Source: Pseudomonadales bacterium
GTDB lineage: Bacteria; Pseudomonadota; Gammaproteobacteria; Pseudomonadales; UBA5862
Direction of reading: 5' to 3'
Length of the DNA: 64,000 bases
Assembly (NCBI GenBank): GCA_024234215.1
Contig: JACKOQ010000004.1
Span: forward strand, 179,910-243,909
Position 1 is the stretch's first letter, and each line of letters begins with the position of its first letter. The notes under the pieces are model-generated. The model was not told the origin of the DNA. It saw nothing but the letters and a program-made list of their open reading frames with translations, and did no database searches. A program made the translations under genes and the position numbers. Below, one piece after another: positions 25,420-34,610 of this stretch.

Positions 25420-26097
25420 ATGAACGACAGGCTGCACGAGAACGACGACTCGATCGAGCCCAGCGCGCCACCCGCCGTGCCCGAGCTGTCGCAACTGATG
25501 GTGCAGCTGCTCAAGGGCGTGCTCTACCGCGACGACGACGAGCGGCTGTGGGCGGGCCTGCTGCGCCTGCAGGCGCGGGTGCGCGAACAGGCCGCCGTGC
25601 TGCTGCTCGACCTGATGCTGGACGAGGCCGAGGGCTACGCCTTCCTGAAGAGCCGCCCGGACGCGGACGAATCAGACGGCGCGCCGCGCCTGCCGCGGCT
25701 GGTCGCGCGCCGGCCGCTCTCCTACCCGGTGAGCCTGATGCTGGCGCTGCTGCGCAAGCGCCTGGCCGAGTTCGACGCCGCCGGCGGCGACACGCGGCTG
25801 GTGCTCGCGCGCGACGAGATCGTGGAGCTGATGCGGGTGTTCCTGCCCGAGGGGAGCAACGAGGCCCGGCTCGTGGACCAGGTCGACGCGACCATCAGCA
25901 GGGTGGCCGAGCTGGGCTTTGTGCGCCGGCTCAAGCCCGCGGCCGGCAGCTGGCCGGACGGCGGCCACTACGAGGTGCGGCGCATCCTGAAGGCCTTCGT
26001 GGACGCGCAGTGGCTGGCCGACTTCGCCGCGCGCCTTGCGACGTATCGCACCGCGCTGTCCGGCGCGGCGCCGGACCCGGAGGCGGCCGATGGCTGA
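25420..26097 (+). CDS. jetB: Wadjet type I subunit JetB (DUF4194, MukE/KITE-like)
   Basis: JetB is the KITE (MukE-like) winged-helix subunit that binds the JetA kleisin in the Wadjet SMC complex. The 225-residue product has the DUF4194 pattern: an acidic N-terminal tail with VPELSQLMVQLLKGVLYRDDDERLW, followed by winged-helix strands around RRPLSYPVSLMLALLRKRLAEFD and EVRRILKAFVDAQWLADF. It starts 23 bases after jetA and overlaps the jetC start by 8 bases, so the operon is translationally coupled here. It contains no catalytic motif, as expected. Confidence 0.92.
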   Translation: MNDRLHENDDSIEPSAPPAVPELSQLMVQLLKGVLYRDDDERLWAGLLRLQARVREQAAVLLLDLMLDEAEGYAFLKSRPDADESDGAPRLPRLVARRPLSYPVSLMLALLRKRLAEFDAAGGDTRLVLARDEIVELMRVFLPEGSNEARLVDQVDATISRVAELGFVRRLKPAAGSWPDGGHYEVRRILKAFVDAQWLADFAARLATYRTALSGAAPDPEAADG

Positions 26098-29000
26098 GGC
26101 GCCCAATCTCGCGCTCGACTTCATCGCCGACGACAGCCGCGTCGGCTTTCGGTTGCAGCGGCTGGAGGTGCTGAACTGGGGCACCTTCGACCAGCGCGTC
26201 TGGCGGCTGCCGCTCGACGGCCGCAACGGCCTGCTCACCGGCGACATCGGTTCGGGCAAGTCCACGCTGGTGGACGCCATCACCACCTTGCTGGTGCCGG
26301 CGCAGCGCGTGGCCTACAACAAGGCGGCCGGGGCGGATGCGCGCGAGCGCTCGCTGCGCTCCTACGTGCTCGGCCACTACAAGAGCGAGCGCAACGAGGT
26401 GACGGGCAGCGCCAAACCGGTGGCGCTGCGCGACGCGTCGAGCTACTCGGTCATCCTCGGCGTGTTCCGCAACGAGGGCTACGACCAGGCGGTGACGCTG
26501 GCCCAGGTGTTCTGGCTGAAAGACCCGCAGGGCCAGCCGGCGCGTCTGTTGGTGGCCGCCGAGCGGGCACTGAGCATCACCGAGGATTTCAGCGGCTTCG
26601 GTAGCGACATCGCCGCGCTGCGCAGGAAGCTGCGCGGCGCCGGCTGCGAGTTGTTCGACAGCTTCCCGCCCTACGGCGCCTGGTTCCGCCGCCGCTTCGG
26701 CATCGAGCACGAGCAAGCCCTGGAGCTGTTCCACCAGACCGTGTCGATGAAATCGGTGGGGAACCTCACCGACTTCGTGCGCAGCCACATGCTGGAGCCC
26801 TTCGACGTCGCCAGCCGCATCGAGGCGCTGATCCGCCACTTCGATGACCTCGACCGTGCCCATCAGGCCGTGCTCAAGGCCAAGCGGCAGGTTGCATTGC
26901 TGACGCCGCTGGTCGAGGACGGTCAGCGCCACCAGGCGCTGGTGGCGGAGATTCAGGACTGGCGCGACGGGCGCGAGGCGCTGCGGCCCTACTTCGCGCG
27001 GCTCAAGGGCGAACTGCTGGAACGCCGCCTTGACCTGCTGGCGCAGGATGCGGCCCGGCTCAATGCCCAAATCGAGCGCCTGGACGCACAGCGCGAGGCC
27101 GAACGCGTCGAGGTCGGCCGTCTGGAGCGGGCCCTGCGCGACAACGGCGGCGACCGCCTGGAGGAGTTGGCGGCGGAGATTCGCCGTCTGGAGCAGGAGA
27201 AGCACCAGCGCCAGCAGCGCGCCGACCGCCACACAGCGCTGCTCGCGCGCATCGACGAGCCGCCGCCAGCCGATGAAACCGCCTTTCTCGCCCAGCAGCA
27301 GGGCATCGCCCAGCGCGCCGAAGGCCTGCGCGAGCGCATCGCCGATCTGGACAACCGCGAGCGCGAGGAGGACTTCGCCTTACGCAAGGGGCGCGAAGAG
27401 CACGCCGCCCTGACCGAGGAGATCGAAAGTCTTGAGCGGCGCCGGAGCAACATCGACGCCGCCCAAGTCCGCATCCGCGACGGGTTGTGTTCGGCGCTGT
27501 CGATCGGCGAGGACAAACTGCCCTTCGCCGGCGAGCTGATCCAGGTGCGCGACGACGCGCGCGAGTGGCAAGGCGCCGCCGAGCGGCTGCTGCGCGGTTT
27601 CGGCCTCGCGCTGCTGGTGCCGGACGCGCACTACCGGGCCGTCGCCGACTGGGTGGACCGTCAGCACCTGGGCGCGCGGCTGGTGTACTTCCACGTGCGG
27701 CCGCGCAAGGCCCAGCCGGGCGCGGGTCTGCATCCGCAGTCCTTGGTGCGCAAGCTCGTCATCAAGCCGGATTCGCCGCACTACGAGTGGCTGGAGCAGG
27801 AGCTTCGAAGCCGCTTCGACGTGGCCTGCTGCGACAGCGGCGAGCAGTTCCGCCGTGAGGCGCGCGCCATCACCCGCGCCGGGCAGATCAAGGAGCCGAG
27901 CGGGCGCCACGAGAAGGACGACCGCAGCCGTATCGACGACCGCAGCCGTTACGTGCTCGGCTGGAGCAATGCCGACAAGCTGCGCGCCCTGCGCGACCAG
28001 CGGGACCGTCTGGAGGCAAGACTCGCCACGCTGGGGCAGCGCATCGGCGAGATCCAGCAGGAGCGCAACGAACTGCGGGGCCGACTGGATGCACTCAGCA
28101 AGCTGGAGGAGGTCACGCGCTTTGCGGATATCGACTGGATGAGTCTGGCCCGCCAGATAGCCGCGCTCACCGAGGAATGTGCGACGTTGGAGGCCGCCTC
28201 CGACACGCTGCAAGAGCTGGGTCGCCAGCTCAAGGCGGCGCAAGCGCGGCTCACGGAGGTGGAACGCCAGCGCGACGCGGCGCGCGACAAGCGCTCGGCG
28301 GTAGCCACCAAGCAAGAGGCGGCGCAAACGCTGCGTGATCAGGCCCGCTCGGTTTGGGCCGATGCGCCGCTGACCGAGGCGCAGATCGAGCGTCTGGACG
28401 CCTGGCGTTCGCAGGCGCTGGACGAGCATCAACTGACGGTCGAGTCCTGCGACAACCGCGAGCAGGAGCTGCGCAAGTGGCTGCAGGAGCGCATCGACGC
28501 GGAGGACCTCAGGCTCAAGCGGCTGAGCGAGAAGATCATCAAGGCAATGGCCGCCTTCAGGGACGAGTTCAAGGCCGAGACCGTGGAGATGGACGTGAGC
28601 CTGGCGGCGCTGGCGGAGTACGCGCGGCTGCTCACGGGCCTCAAGGGCGACGACCTGCCGCGCTTCGAGGCGCGCTTCAAGGAGCTGCTCAACGAGAACA
28701 CCATCCGCGAGATCGCCAACTTCAACGGCCAGCTCTACCGCGAGCGCGAGACGATCCGCGAGCGGGTCGAGCGCATCAACCAGTCGCTGGCCGGCATCGA
28801 CTACAACCCCGGGCGCTTCATCCGGCTGCTGGCGCAGCCGAGCCCCGATGCCGAGATCCGCGACTTCCAGCAGGACCTGCGCGCCTGCACCGAGGGCGCG
28901 CTCACCGGCTCGGCCGACGAGCAGTACTCGGAAGCCAAGTTCGTGCAGGTCAAGGCCATCATCGACCGCTTCCGCGGCCGCGAGGGCCTCACGGACGCCG

Positions 29001-29479
29001 ACCGGCGCTGGACCGCCAAGGTCACCGACGTGCGGCAGTGGTTTTCGTTCTCGGCCAGCGAGCGCTGGCGCGCCGATGGCGCCGAGCACGAGCACTACGC
29101 GGACTCGGGCGGCAAGTCGGGCGGCCAGAAGGAGAAGCTGGCCTACACCGTATTGGCCGCGAGCCTGGCCTACCAGTTCGGGCTGGAGTGGGGCGCGGTG
29201 CGCTCGCGCTCGTTCCGCTTCGTGGTGATTGACGAGGCCTTCGGGCGCGGCTCGGACGAATCGGCCCAGTACGGCCTGCGCCTGTTCCAGCAGCTGAACC
29301 TGCAACTGCTGATCGTCACGCCGCTGCAGAAGATCCACATCATCGAGCCCTTCGTCGCCAGCGTCGGCTTCGTGCACAACGAGGACGGGCGCGACTCGCG
29401 CTTGCGCTGCCTGACCATCGCCGAGTACCGGGCGCAGAAACTGGCCCACGCGGCCGATGTGGCGGGCGCGACGGCGTGA
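26090..29479 (+). CDS. jetC: Wadjet type I subunit JetC (SMC/MukB-like ATPase)
   Basis: SMC-like motor of 1129 residues. The Walker A motif GDIGSGKST is at residues 51-59 in NGLLTGDIGSGKSTLVDAIT. The ABC signature-like SGGKSGGQKEKL begins at residue 1006, and Walker B RFVVIDEAFGRGSDES is at about 1043-1054. Between them lie long coiled-coil arms (about residues 280-470 and 640-860, rich in Arg/Glu/Gln) with a hinge-like region between. This ATPase extrudes DNA and, with JetD, tests the size and topology of a circular molecule. GGAGG sits 6 bases upstream of the ATG. The stop overlaps jetD as GTGA. All ATPase motifs look intact. Confidence 0.95.
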   Translation: MAEAPNLALDFIADDSRVGFRLQRLEVLNWGTFDQRVWRLPLDGRNGLLTGDIGSGKSTLVDAITTLLVPAQRVAYNKAAGADARERSLRSYVLGHYKSERNEVTGSAKPVALRDASSYSVILGVFRNEGYDQAVTLAQVFWLKDPQGQPARLLVAAERALSITEDFSGFGSDIAALRRKLRGAGCELFDSFPPYGAWFRRRFGIEHEQALELFHQTVSMKSVGNLTDFVRSHMLEPFDVASRIEALIRHFDDLDRAHQAVLKAKRQVALLTPLVEDGQRHQALVAEIQDWRDGREALRPYFARLKGELLERRLDLLAQDAARLNAQIERLDAQREAERVEVGRLERALRDNGGDRLEELAAEIRRLEQEKHQRQQRADRHTALLARIDEPPPADETAFLAQQQGIAQRAEGLRERIADLDNREREEDFALRKGREEHAALTEEIESLERRRSNIDAAQVRIRDGLCSALSIGEDKLPFAGELIQVRDDAREWQGAAERLLRGFGLALLVPDAHYRAVADWVDRQHLGARLVYFHVRPRKAQPGAGLHPQSLVRKLVIKPDSPHYEWLEQELRSRFDVACCDSGEQFRREARAITRAGQIKEPSGRHEKDDRSRIDDRSRYVLGWSNADKLRALRDQRDRLEARLATLGQRIGEIQQERNELRGRLDALSKLEEVTRFADIDWMSLARQIAALTEECATLEAASDTLQELGRQLKAAQARLTEVERQRDAARDKRSAVATKQEAAQTLRDQARSVWADAPLTEAQIERLDAWRSQALDEHQLTVESCDNREQELRKWLQERIDAEDLRLKRLSEKIIKAMAAFRDEFKAETVEMDVSLAALAEYARLLTGLKGDDLPRFEARFKELLNENTIREIANFNGQLYRERETIRERVERINQSLAGIDYNPGRFIRLLAQPSPDAEIRDFQQDLRACTEGALTGSADEQYSEAKFVQVKAIIDRFRGREGLTDADRRWTAKVTDVRQWFSFSASERWRADGAEHEHYADSGGKSGGQKEKLAYTVLAASLAYQFGLEWGAVRSRSFRFVVIDEAFGRGSDESAQYGLRLFQQLNLQLLIVTPLQKIHIIEPFVASVGFVHNEDGRDSRLRCLTIAEYRAQKLAHAADVAGATA

Positions 29480-30660
29480 GCTGGACGCTGCCGGCCGACT
29501 TGCGCGCCCAGGTGCAGCGCCTGTGGGAGCGGGGCGAACTGCTGCGCGCCAGCGTGCGCCCGGAGGCCATCGCCTGGCCGCTGCGCCTGAGCCTGAAGGC
29601 GCCGGGCGCGGCGGACCTGTCCGACCGCTTCGAGGCGGTGCGCGACTGGGTGCGCGCACTCGCCGCCACGCCGCAGGTGCGGATCGACTGGCGCGAGTGG
29701 AACCATCGGGTTCAGGGCACGCAGCGGCTGCCGGCCGCGGTCTGGGTCGACACCGTGCACGATGCGCTGGCCGTCATCGGCAAGGCACGAGCGGCCGAGC
29801 CGTTCCGCGCCTTGTGGCAACGGACCGCCGATGAACAGCCGGCGCTGCTCGCCTGGCTCCTGAAGCGACCTTTGCAGGCTTTGGAACTGGCCGAGCGCTG
29901 GCCGCGCCTGCTGGCCGTCGTCGCCTGGCTTCAAGCGCATCCTCGTCCGGGCGTCTACCTGCGCCAGGTGGACGTGCCGGGCGTGGACAGCAAGTTCATC
30001 GAGGCGCATCGCGGCGTGCTCGGCGAGCTGCTCGACCTCGCCCTGCCGCCCGCGGCCATCGAACCCGCAGCAAACGGCGTGGGTCACTTCGCCCGCCGGT
30101 TCGGCTTCCTGGACAAGCCGGTGCGGATTCGGTTCCGTCTGCTCGACCCGGCGCTGCCCAGCCTGCCGGGCTGCGCGGGATTGGTAGACATCACGCTGGA
30201 CGCGGCGAGTTTCGCCGCGCTCGTGTTCCCGATCGAGCACGTGTTCATCACCGAGAACGAGGTGAACTTTCTCGCCTTTCCGCCGCTGGCGCGCGCGATC
30301 GTCCTGTTCGGCGCCGGCTACGGCTGGGACGCCCTGGCCGGCGCCGCCTGGCTACAGCGCTGCTGGCTCCACTACTGGGGTGATATCGACACCCACGGCT
30401 TTGCCATCCTCGACCAGTTGCGCGGCCACTTTCCCCACGCGGCGTCGTTGCTGATGGATCGGGAGACTCTGCTCGCGCATCGGGCGCATTGGGGCGAGGA
30501 GCCCGAGCCCGCACAGCAGGATTTGCTCCGTCTGACGGCGCAGGAGGCGACGCTCTACGACGACCTCAGGTTCGATCGCCTGCAACCCCGGCTGCGACTG
30601 GAGCAGGAGCGCGTGGGTTTTGGCTGGCTGAACGCGCAGTTGCCCAGCAGGTTGTGCTGA
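29476..30660 (+). CDS. jetD: Wadjet type I nuclease subunit JetD (DUF3322/DUF2220, Toprim-like)
   Basis: Nuclease subunit that cuts plasmid DNA once the JetABC motor has stalled; 394 residues from a GTG start overlapping the jetC stop. The N-terminal DUF3322 domain spans about residues 1-190. The C-terminal DUF2220 domain carries a Toprim-like active site: the first acidic residue in FITENEVNFLAFPP (residues 258-270) and the Asp-x-Asp pair in HYWGDIDTHGFAIL (299-312). These residues are intact, so the effector looks functional. The gene ends 39 bases from the convergent flhB stop, and I see no terminator hairpin there. Confidence 0.94.
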   Translation: MSWTLPADLRAQVQRLWERGELLRASVRPEAIAWPLRLSLKAPGAADLSDRFEAVRDWVRALAATPQVRIDWREWNHRVQGTQRLPAAVWVDTVHDALAVIGKARAAEPFRALWQRTADEQPALLAWLLKRPLQALELAERWPRLLAVVAWLQAHPRPGVYLRQVDVPGVDSKFIEAHRGVLGELLDLALPPAAIEPAANGVGHFARRFGFLDKPVRIRFRLLDPALPSLPGCAGLVDITLDAASFAALVFPIEHVFITENEVNFLAFPPLARAIVLFGAGYGWDALAGAAWLQRCWLHYWGDIDTHGFAILDQLRGHFPHAASLLMDRETLLAHRAHWGEEPEPAQQDLLRLTAQEATLYDDLRFDRLQPRLRLEQERVGFGWLNAQLPSRLC

Positions 30661-30699
30661 GACTGAATTTGGTTCTGTTGACGATCCGTCGGGCGTGGC

Positions 30700-31830
30700 T
30701 CAATCGCGGCGCAGTTCGTCGGGGATCGGGACTTCCTGCGGCGGTGTCGGCTTCTTGCCGCCCGACTGCTGCTGGCGGCGCAACTGGAAGATGTAGGCCA
30801 GCACCTGGGCCACGCCGAGGTAGAGTCCGGCCGGAATCTCCTGGTTGATCTCGGTGTGGTGGTGGATGGCCCGTGCCAGTGCCGGCAGCTCGACGATCGG
30901 CACGCCGTGTTCCTGGGCGATTTCGCGGATCTTCATCGCCAGCGCATCGCTGCCCTTGGCGACCAGTCGCGGTGCGCCCATCCGCTCGGCGTCGTAGCGC
31001 AGCGCGACGGCAAAGTGGGTCGGGTTGGTGATGATGACGTCGGCGGTGGGCACCTCGGCCATCATCCGGTTGCGGGCGAATTCGCGCTGCAACTGGCGGA
31101 TGCGCCCCTTCACCTCGGGTTTGCCTTCGCTCTCCTTGGCCTCTTCGCGCACATCCTGCTTGGTCATCTTCAACTGCTTCTGATACTCGAACAGCTGCCA
31201 GGGGATGTCGGCCAGTCCGATCAGCACCAGGCTGCTGCACAGCACGACGAAGCTGACACCGAGCAGATGGAGCGCCTCGCCGATGGCCGGGCGCAGCGGC
31301 AGGTCGCCCAGGGTGTGAAAGGCGCTGCGCCAGCGGTAGAGCAGCCAGAGGGTCATGGCGGTGACGAAGAGAAACTTGGCCAGCGCCTTGAGCAGGTCGA
31401 CCCAGGCGCGCATGGCGAACATCCGCTTGAGGCCGGCGAAGGGGTCGAGCCGGTTGAAGCGCGGCATCAGCGCCTTGCTGCTGACCGACCAGCCGCCAAT
31501 CGCCAGCGGTCCCAGCAGTGAGGCGAGAAAGAGCAGCGCCAGCAGGGGTCCCACCGCCACAGCGGCCTGCCAGATCGAGCCGCCGAGGTGGCTGACCAGG
31601 CTGCTGCTGTCGAACAGCAGGCTGCGCTCCAGACGGAAGTTGAACCGCATCAGCTCGCCAAAGAGCCGCAGCAGCCGTTCGGCGCTGGCGATCACCCCCA
31701 GGCTGGCGACCAGCATCAGCACGGCCATGGCAAAGTCGCGCGAACGGGCGACCTGCCCCTCTTCGCGGGCTTTTTCCAGCCGTCGGGGGGTGGCCGCTTC
31801 GGTCCGTTCCTGGGCTTGTTCTTCAGCCAT
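30700..31830 (-). CDS. flhB: Flagellar type III export gate switch protein FlhB
   Basis: Inner-membrane component of the flagellar export apparatus that switches substrate specificity from rod/hook to filament proteins; 376 residues. The N-terminus EEQAQERTEAATPRRLEKAREEGQ is canonical, four membrane helices follow, then the cytoplasmic domain with the autocleavage motif NPTH in VIITNPTHFAVALRYD. The start was set at MAEEQ, overlapping the fliR stop by 8 bases; the ORF extension upstream is not family-like. It is last in the fliL-to-flhB run. flhA, which often follows, is absent, and the Wadjet operon converges on it instead. Confidence 0.96.
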   Translation of the reverse strand: MAEEQAQERTEAATPRRLEKAREEGQVARSRDFAMAVLMLVASLGVIASAERLLRLFGELMRFNFRLERSLLFDSSSLVSHLGGSIWQAAVAVGPLLALLFLASLLGPLAIGGWSVSSKALMPRFNRLDPFAGLKRMFAMRAWVDLLKALAKFLFVTAMTLWLLYRWRSAFHTLGDLPLRPAIGEALHLLGVSFVVLCSSLVLIGLADIPWQLFEYQKQLKMTKQDVREEAKESEGKPEVKGRIRQLQREFARNRMMAEVPTADVIITNPTHFAVALRYDAERMGAPRLVAKGSDALAMKIREIAQEHGVPIVELPALARAIHHHTEINQEIPAGLYLGVAQVLAYIFQLRRQQQSGGKKPTPPQEVPIPDELRRD

Positions 31831-32611
31831 GCGCCGCCCCGTTCTGCAGGAGGGCACGCATCAGCTCGAAGGCTTCGCCGCTCAGCAGCGTGAACTGGGG
31901 TGACAGGGCCGACAGCGTGAGCCAGACCAGCAGCAGGCCGAAGACCAGCGTAAAGGGAAAGCCGAGCGAGAAGAGGTTGAGCTGCGGCGCAGCGCGGCTG
32001 ATGACGCCGAAGGCGAGGTTGACCACCAGCAGCGTGGTCATCGCCGGCAGTGAGATCAGCAGTGCGGCGCCGATGATCCAGCCGCCGGCGCGGGCCAGCA
32101 GCGCCAGGCCGTCGAGCGGCAGTCCGGCGCCGACCGGCAGGATGCGGAAGCTCTCGATGGTCGCTTCGATGACGATCAGGTGGCCGTTGCTGGCGAGAAA
32201 CAGCAGGGTCACCATGAACAGGTAGAACTGGCCGAGGATCGGCACCGAGATGCCGTTGGTCGGGTCCATCATCGAGGCGAATCCCAGCCCCATGTTCATG
32301 CTGATCAACTGGCCGGCCATGGCCACGGCGTGAAACAGCAGCTGCACGGCAAAGCCGAGTGCGGCACCGATCACCACCTGTTCGATGGTCAGCCACCAGC
32401 CGGCGAGCGAGAAGGCCTGGAGGGCGGGCATGGCGGGCAGTGTCGGCAGCACCACCAGGGTGGTGGCCAGTGCCAGCCCCATGCGCACGCGACGCGGGAC
32501 CAGATTGGAGCCGATGATCGGCACGGCAAGGTAGAAGGCGGAGATGCGGAACAGCGGCAGCAGCAGCCCCAGCAGCTCTTTTTCGATTGCGGCCGCAGAG
32601 AGGGTCAGCAT
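31823..32611 (-). CDS. fliR: Flagellar export apparatus protein FliR
   Basis: Export-gate membrane protein of 262 residues that assembles with FliP and FliQ into the helical FliPQR pore. Its hydrophobic segments and motifs (FRISAFYLAVPIIGSNLVP, GQLISMNMGLGFASMMDPTN, LGQFYLFMVTLLFLASNGH) are typical. The ATG is 14 bases after the fliQ stop, and the stop overlaps flhB by 8 bases. Confidence 0.96.
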   Translation of the reverse strand: MLTLSAAAIEKELLGLLLPLFRISAFYLAVPIIGSNLVPRRVRMGLALATTLVVLPTLPAMPALQAFSLAGWWLTIEQVVIGAALGFAVQLLFHAVAMAGQLISMNMGLGFASMMDPTNGISVPILGQFYLFMVTLLFLASNGHLIVIEATIESFRILPVGAGLPLDGLALLARAGGWIIGAALLISLPAMTTLLVVNLAFGVISRAAPQLNLFSLGFPFTLVFGLLLVWLTLSALSPQFTLLSGEAFELMRALLQNGAAHG

Positions 32612-32625
32612 GGGCGGCGTACCGG

Positions 32626-32895
32626 CTAGCCGATCAGTTGCGGAATGCTGCCGAGCAGCGTCTGGGAATAGGAGACCAGCCGCGTGAGAATCCAGGGTCC
32701 GGCCAGCATCAGGATGACGAAGATGGTGATCAGCCGTGGCAGAAAGCTCAGCGTCTGTTCGTTGATCTGGGTGGCGGCCTGAAAGATGCTGACGACGAGG
32801 CCGACCAGCAGGCTGGGCAGCACGATCAGCATCACCAGCAGCACGACGAGCTGAATGGCGCTGGAGAAGATGTCGATGACCGTCTGTGGCGTCAT
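32626..32895 (-). CDS. fliQ: Flagellar export apparatus protein FliQ
   Basis: Two-helix membrane subunit of 89 residues, four copies of which join FliP and FliR in the export gate. The conserved ATQINEQTLSFLPRL motif lies between helix 1 (LVVLLVMLIVLPSLLVGLVV) and helix 2 (ITIFVILMLAGPWIL). Length and order between fliP and fliR are exactly as expected. Confidence 0.97.
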   Translation of the reverse strand: MTPQTVIDIFSSAIQLVVLLVMLIVLPSLLVGLVVSIFQAATQINEQTLSFLPRLITIFVILMLAGPWILTRLVSYSQTLLGSIPQLIG

Positions 32896-32904
32896 GGGCG
32901 TGCC

Positions 32905-33657
32905 CTAGGTGGCGAAGCTGGCGGCGAGGTTGCCGATCAGCAGCACCCAGCCGTCGATCAGCACGAACAGCATGATCTTGAACGGCAGCGAGATGATGAC
33001 CGGCGACAGCATCATCATCCCCATCGCCATCAGCACGCTGGCAACGACGAGGTCGATGATCAGAAAGGGGATGAACAGCAGAAACCCGATCTGGAAGGCG
33101 GTCTTCAGCTCGCTGGTGACGAAGGCTGGCACCAGGGTGGCGAAGTCGATTTTCTCTGGCTCGGCGACGGGCGGTTGCTGGCTCAGTTGCACGAAGAGTT
33201 CGAGGTCGCTGCGGCGGGTCTGCGCCAGCATGAAGTGGCGAAATGGCTCCGAGGCGCGTTCGAGCGCCTGCTCGAAGCCGATCTGCTCATTCAGATAGGG
33301 TGTCAGTGCCACTTCGTTGGCCTGCTTGAAGACCGGCGCCATGACAAAGAAGGTCAGAAACAGCGCCAGCCCGAGCAGAATCTGGTTGGAGGGGGTCTGT
33401 TGCAGTCCCAGTGCCTGACGCAGAATCGAAAAGACGATGATGATGCGGGTGAAGGCGGTCATCATCATCAACAGCGCCGGCAGCAGCGTCAGCGCGGTCA
33501 TGATGATCAGAATCTGCAGGGTCACCGAGTACTCCTGACCACCATCGGGGTTGGCGGTCATCTTCAGTGCGGTGATGCCAAGGTCGCGGGCCCAGCTCGG
33601 CGTTGCGCAGAGCAGCAGGCCCAGCAGGGTCAGCGTCAGCAGCGGGGTGCGTTTCAT
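32905..33657 (-). CDS. fliP: Flagellar export apparatus protein FliP
   Basis: Core export-gate subunit of 250 residues, five copies per pore. A cleavable signal peptide (MKRTPLLTLTLLGLLLCATPSWA) precedes four membrane helices. Family motifs include LLMMMTAFTRIIIVFSILRQALG, TPSNQILLGLALFLTFFVMAP and the C-terminal ASVLMAMGMMMLSPVIISLP. Its ATG overlaps the fliO stop as ATGA. It contains methionine-rich stretches typical of the pore gasket. Confidence 0.97.
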   Translation of the reverse strand: MKRTPLLTLTLLGLLLCATPSWARDLGITALKMTANPDGGQEYSVTLQILIIMTALTLLPALLMMMTAFTRIIIVFSILRQALGLQQTPSNQILLGLALFLTFFVMAPVFKQANEVALTPYLNEQIGFEQALERASEPFRHFMLAQTRRSDLELFVQLSQQPPVAEPEKIDFATLVPAFVTSELKTAFQIGFLLFIPFLIIDLVVASVLMAMGMMMLSPVIISLPFKIMLFVLIDGWVLLIGNLAASFAT

Positions 33658-34094
33658 GGTGCGCTCCGGCGCTGCTCGATGAGGCTTTTCAGTCGGGTGG
33701 CGAAATCGCTGTCGCTGCCCGGCTCCGGCAGGGCGATCGGCTGTTCGAAGTGGTGGATCTTGCTGATCTGGCCGGGTGTGACCGCCAGCACGAACTGCTC
33801 GCCGCCGATCTCGATCAGCAGCAGCCGCTCACGGGTGCCGACCGGCATGGCGCCCAGCGTGCGGAACAGCGTGCCGCCGCCGTGGAGCTGGCCGCGGCCA
33901 AAGCGCTTCAGCAGCCAGGCCAAGGCGATGAAGAGTGCCAGCACCACCGCCAATCCGGACAGCATCTGCATGATCGACTGCGACGACGACAGCGGTTCGG
34001 CCACGGCGCTGTGCTCGGCAGCCCGCAGCGCCATGCTGACACCGCTCAGCAGCAGGGTCAGAGAAGCGATGGCGGTTCTGGAAAGTCTCTTCAT
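33654..34094 (-). CDS. fliO: Flagellar biosynthesis protein FliO
   Basis: Small bitopic membrane protein of 146 residues that acts as scaffold for FliP ring assembly. It has an N-terminal signal-like segment, one membrane helix (IMQMLSGLAVVLALFIALAWLLKRF) and a cytoplasmic domain with the FliO pattern LGAMPVGTRERLLLIEIGGEQFVLAVTPGQI. It is poorly conserved as a family, but its position between fliN and fliP and this pattern make the call secure. Confidence 0.92.
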   Translation of the reverse strand: MKRLSRTAIASLTLLLSGVSMALRAAEHSAVAEPLSSSQSIMQMLSGLAVVLALFIALAWLLKRFGRGQLHGGGTLFRTLGAMPVGTRERLLLIEIGGEQFVLAVTPGQISKIHHFEQPIALPEPGSDSDFATRLKSLIEQRRSAP

Positions 34095-34106
34095 GGCGGC
34101 TCCGGT

Positions 34107-34577
34107 TCAACGCAGCCGGTTGATGCGTTCGGAAGGGCTGACCACGTCGGTCATGCGGATGCCGAACTTTTCGTTGACCACGACCACTTCGCCATGGGCG
34201 ATCAGGGTGCCGTTGACCAGCACATCCAGGGGTTCACCGGCCAGCCGGTCGAGTTCGATCACCGAGCCCTGACTCAGTTGCAGCAGGTTGCGGATGGTGA
34301 TCGGCGTGCTGCCGACCTCCATGCTGATGGTGACCGGGATGTCGAGAATCACATCGAGGTCGGGGTTGGCCAGATCGGCTGGACCCGCGCCGTGGTTGCC
34401 CTCGCTGCTCAACTCCTCGAGCTTGACCGGTTTGGCCCGGCCGTAGAGGTTCTCCTGTTTTTTCTGCTCATCCAGTGCTGCCGACCAGTCGCCCTCGCTC
34501 TCCTGTTGGGAAAGCGCCTGGCCCCACTCGGCTGCCAGCTCTTCATCGCTGCGTCCGGAACCTTTTTCATTGCTCAT
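34107..34577 (-). CDS. fliN: Flagellar motor switch protein FliN
   Basis: C-ring protein of 156 residues that with FliM and FliG sets motor direction and also docks export substrates. The N-terminal 70 residues are acidic and variable. The C-terminal SpoA domain is clear: DLDVILDIPVTISMEVGSTPITIRNLLQLSQGSVIELDRLAGEPLDVLVNG, read in consecutive family motifs, ending in RMTDVVSPSERINRLR. It begins 33 bases after the fliM stop. Confidence 0.96.
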   Translation of the reverse strand: MSNEKGSGRSDEELAAEWGQALSQQESEGDWSAALDEQKKQENLYGRAKPVKLEELSSEGNHGAGPADLANPDLDVILDIPVTISMEVGSTPITIRNLLQLSQGSVIELDRLAGEPLDVLVNGTLIAHGEVVVVNEKFGIRMTDVVSPSERINRLR

Positions 34578-34610
34578 GGCAGTGTCTCCATGTTCGATTC
34601 ATCGTGATGA

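Noticed and set aside
26090..29479. JetC as an ordinary SbcC or MukB
   Set aside because: It lies in the exact jetA-jetB-jetC-jetD order with DUF3375 and DUF4194 partners, lacks an SbcD neighbour and the SbcC zinc hook, and the genome already has SMC.
30661..30699. Right-hand attachment repeat of the tRNA-Ser 3' end after jetD
   Set aside because: No copy of the T-arm or acceptor sequence is present in the jetD-flhB gap.
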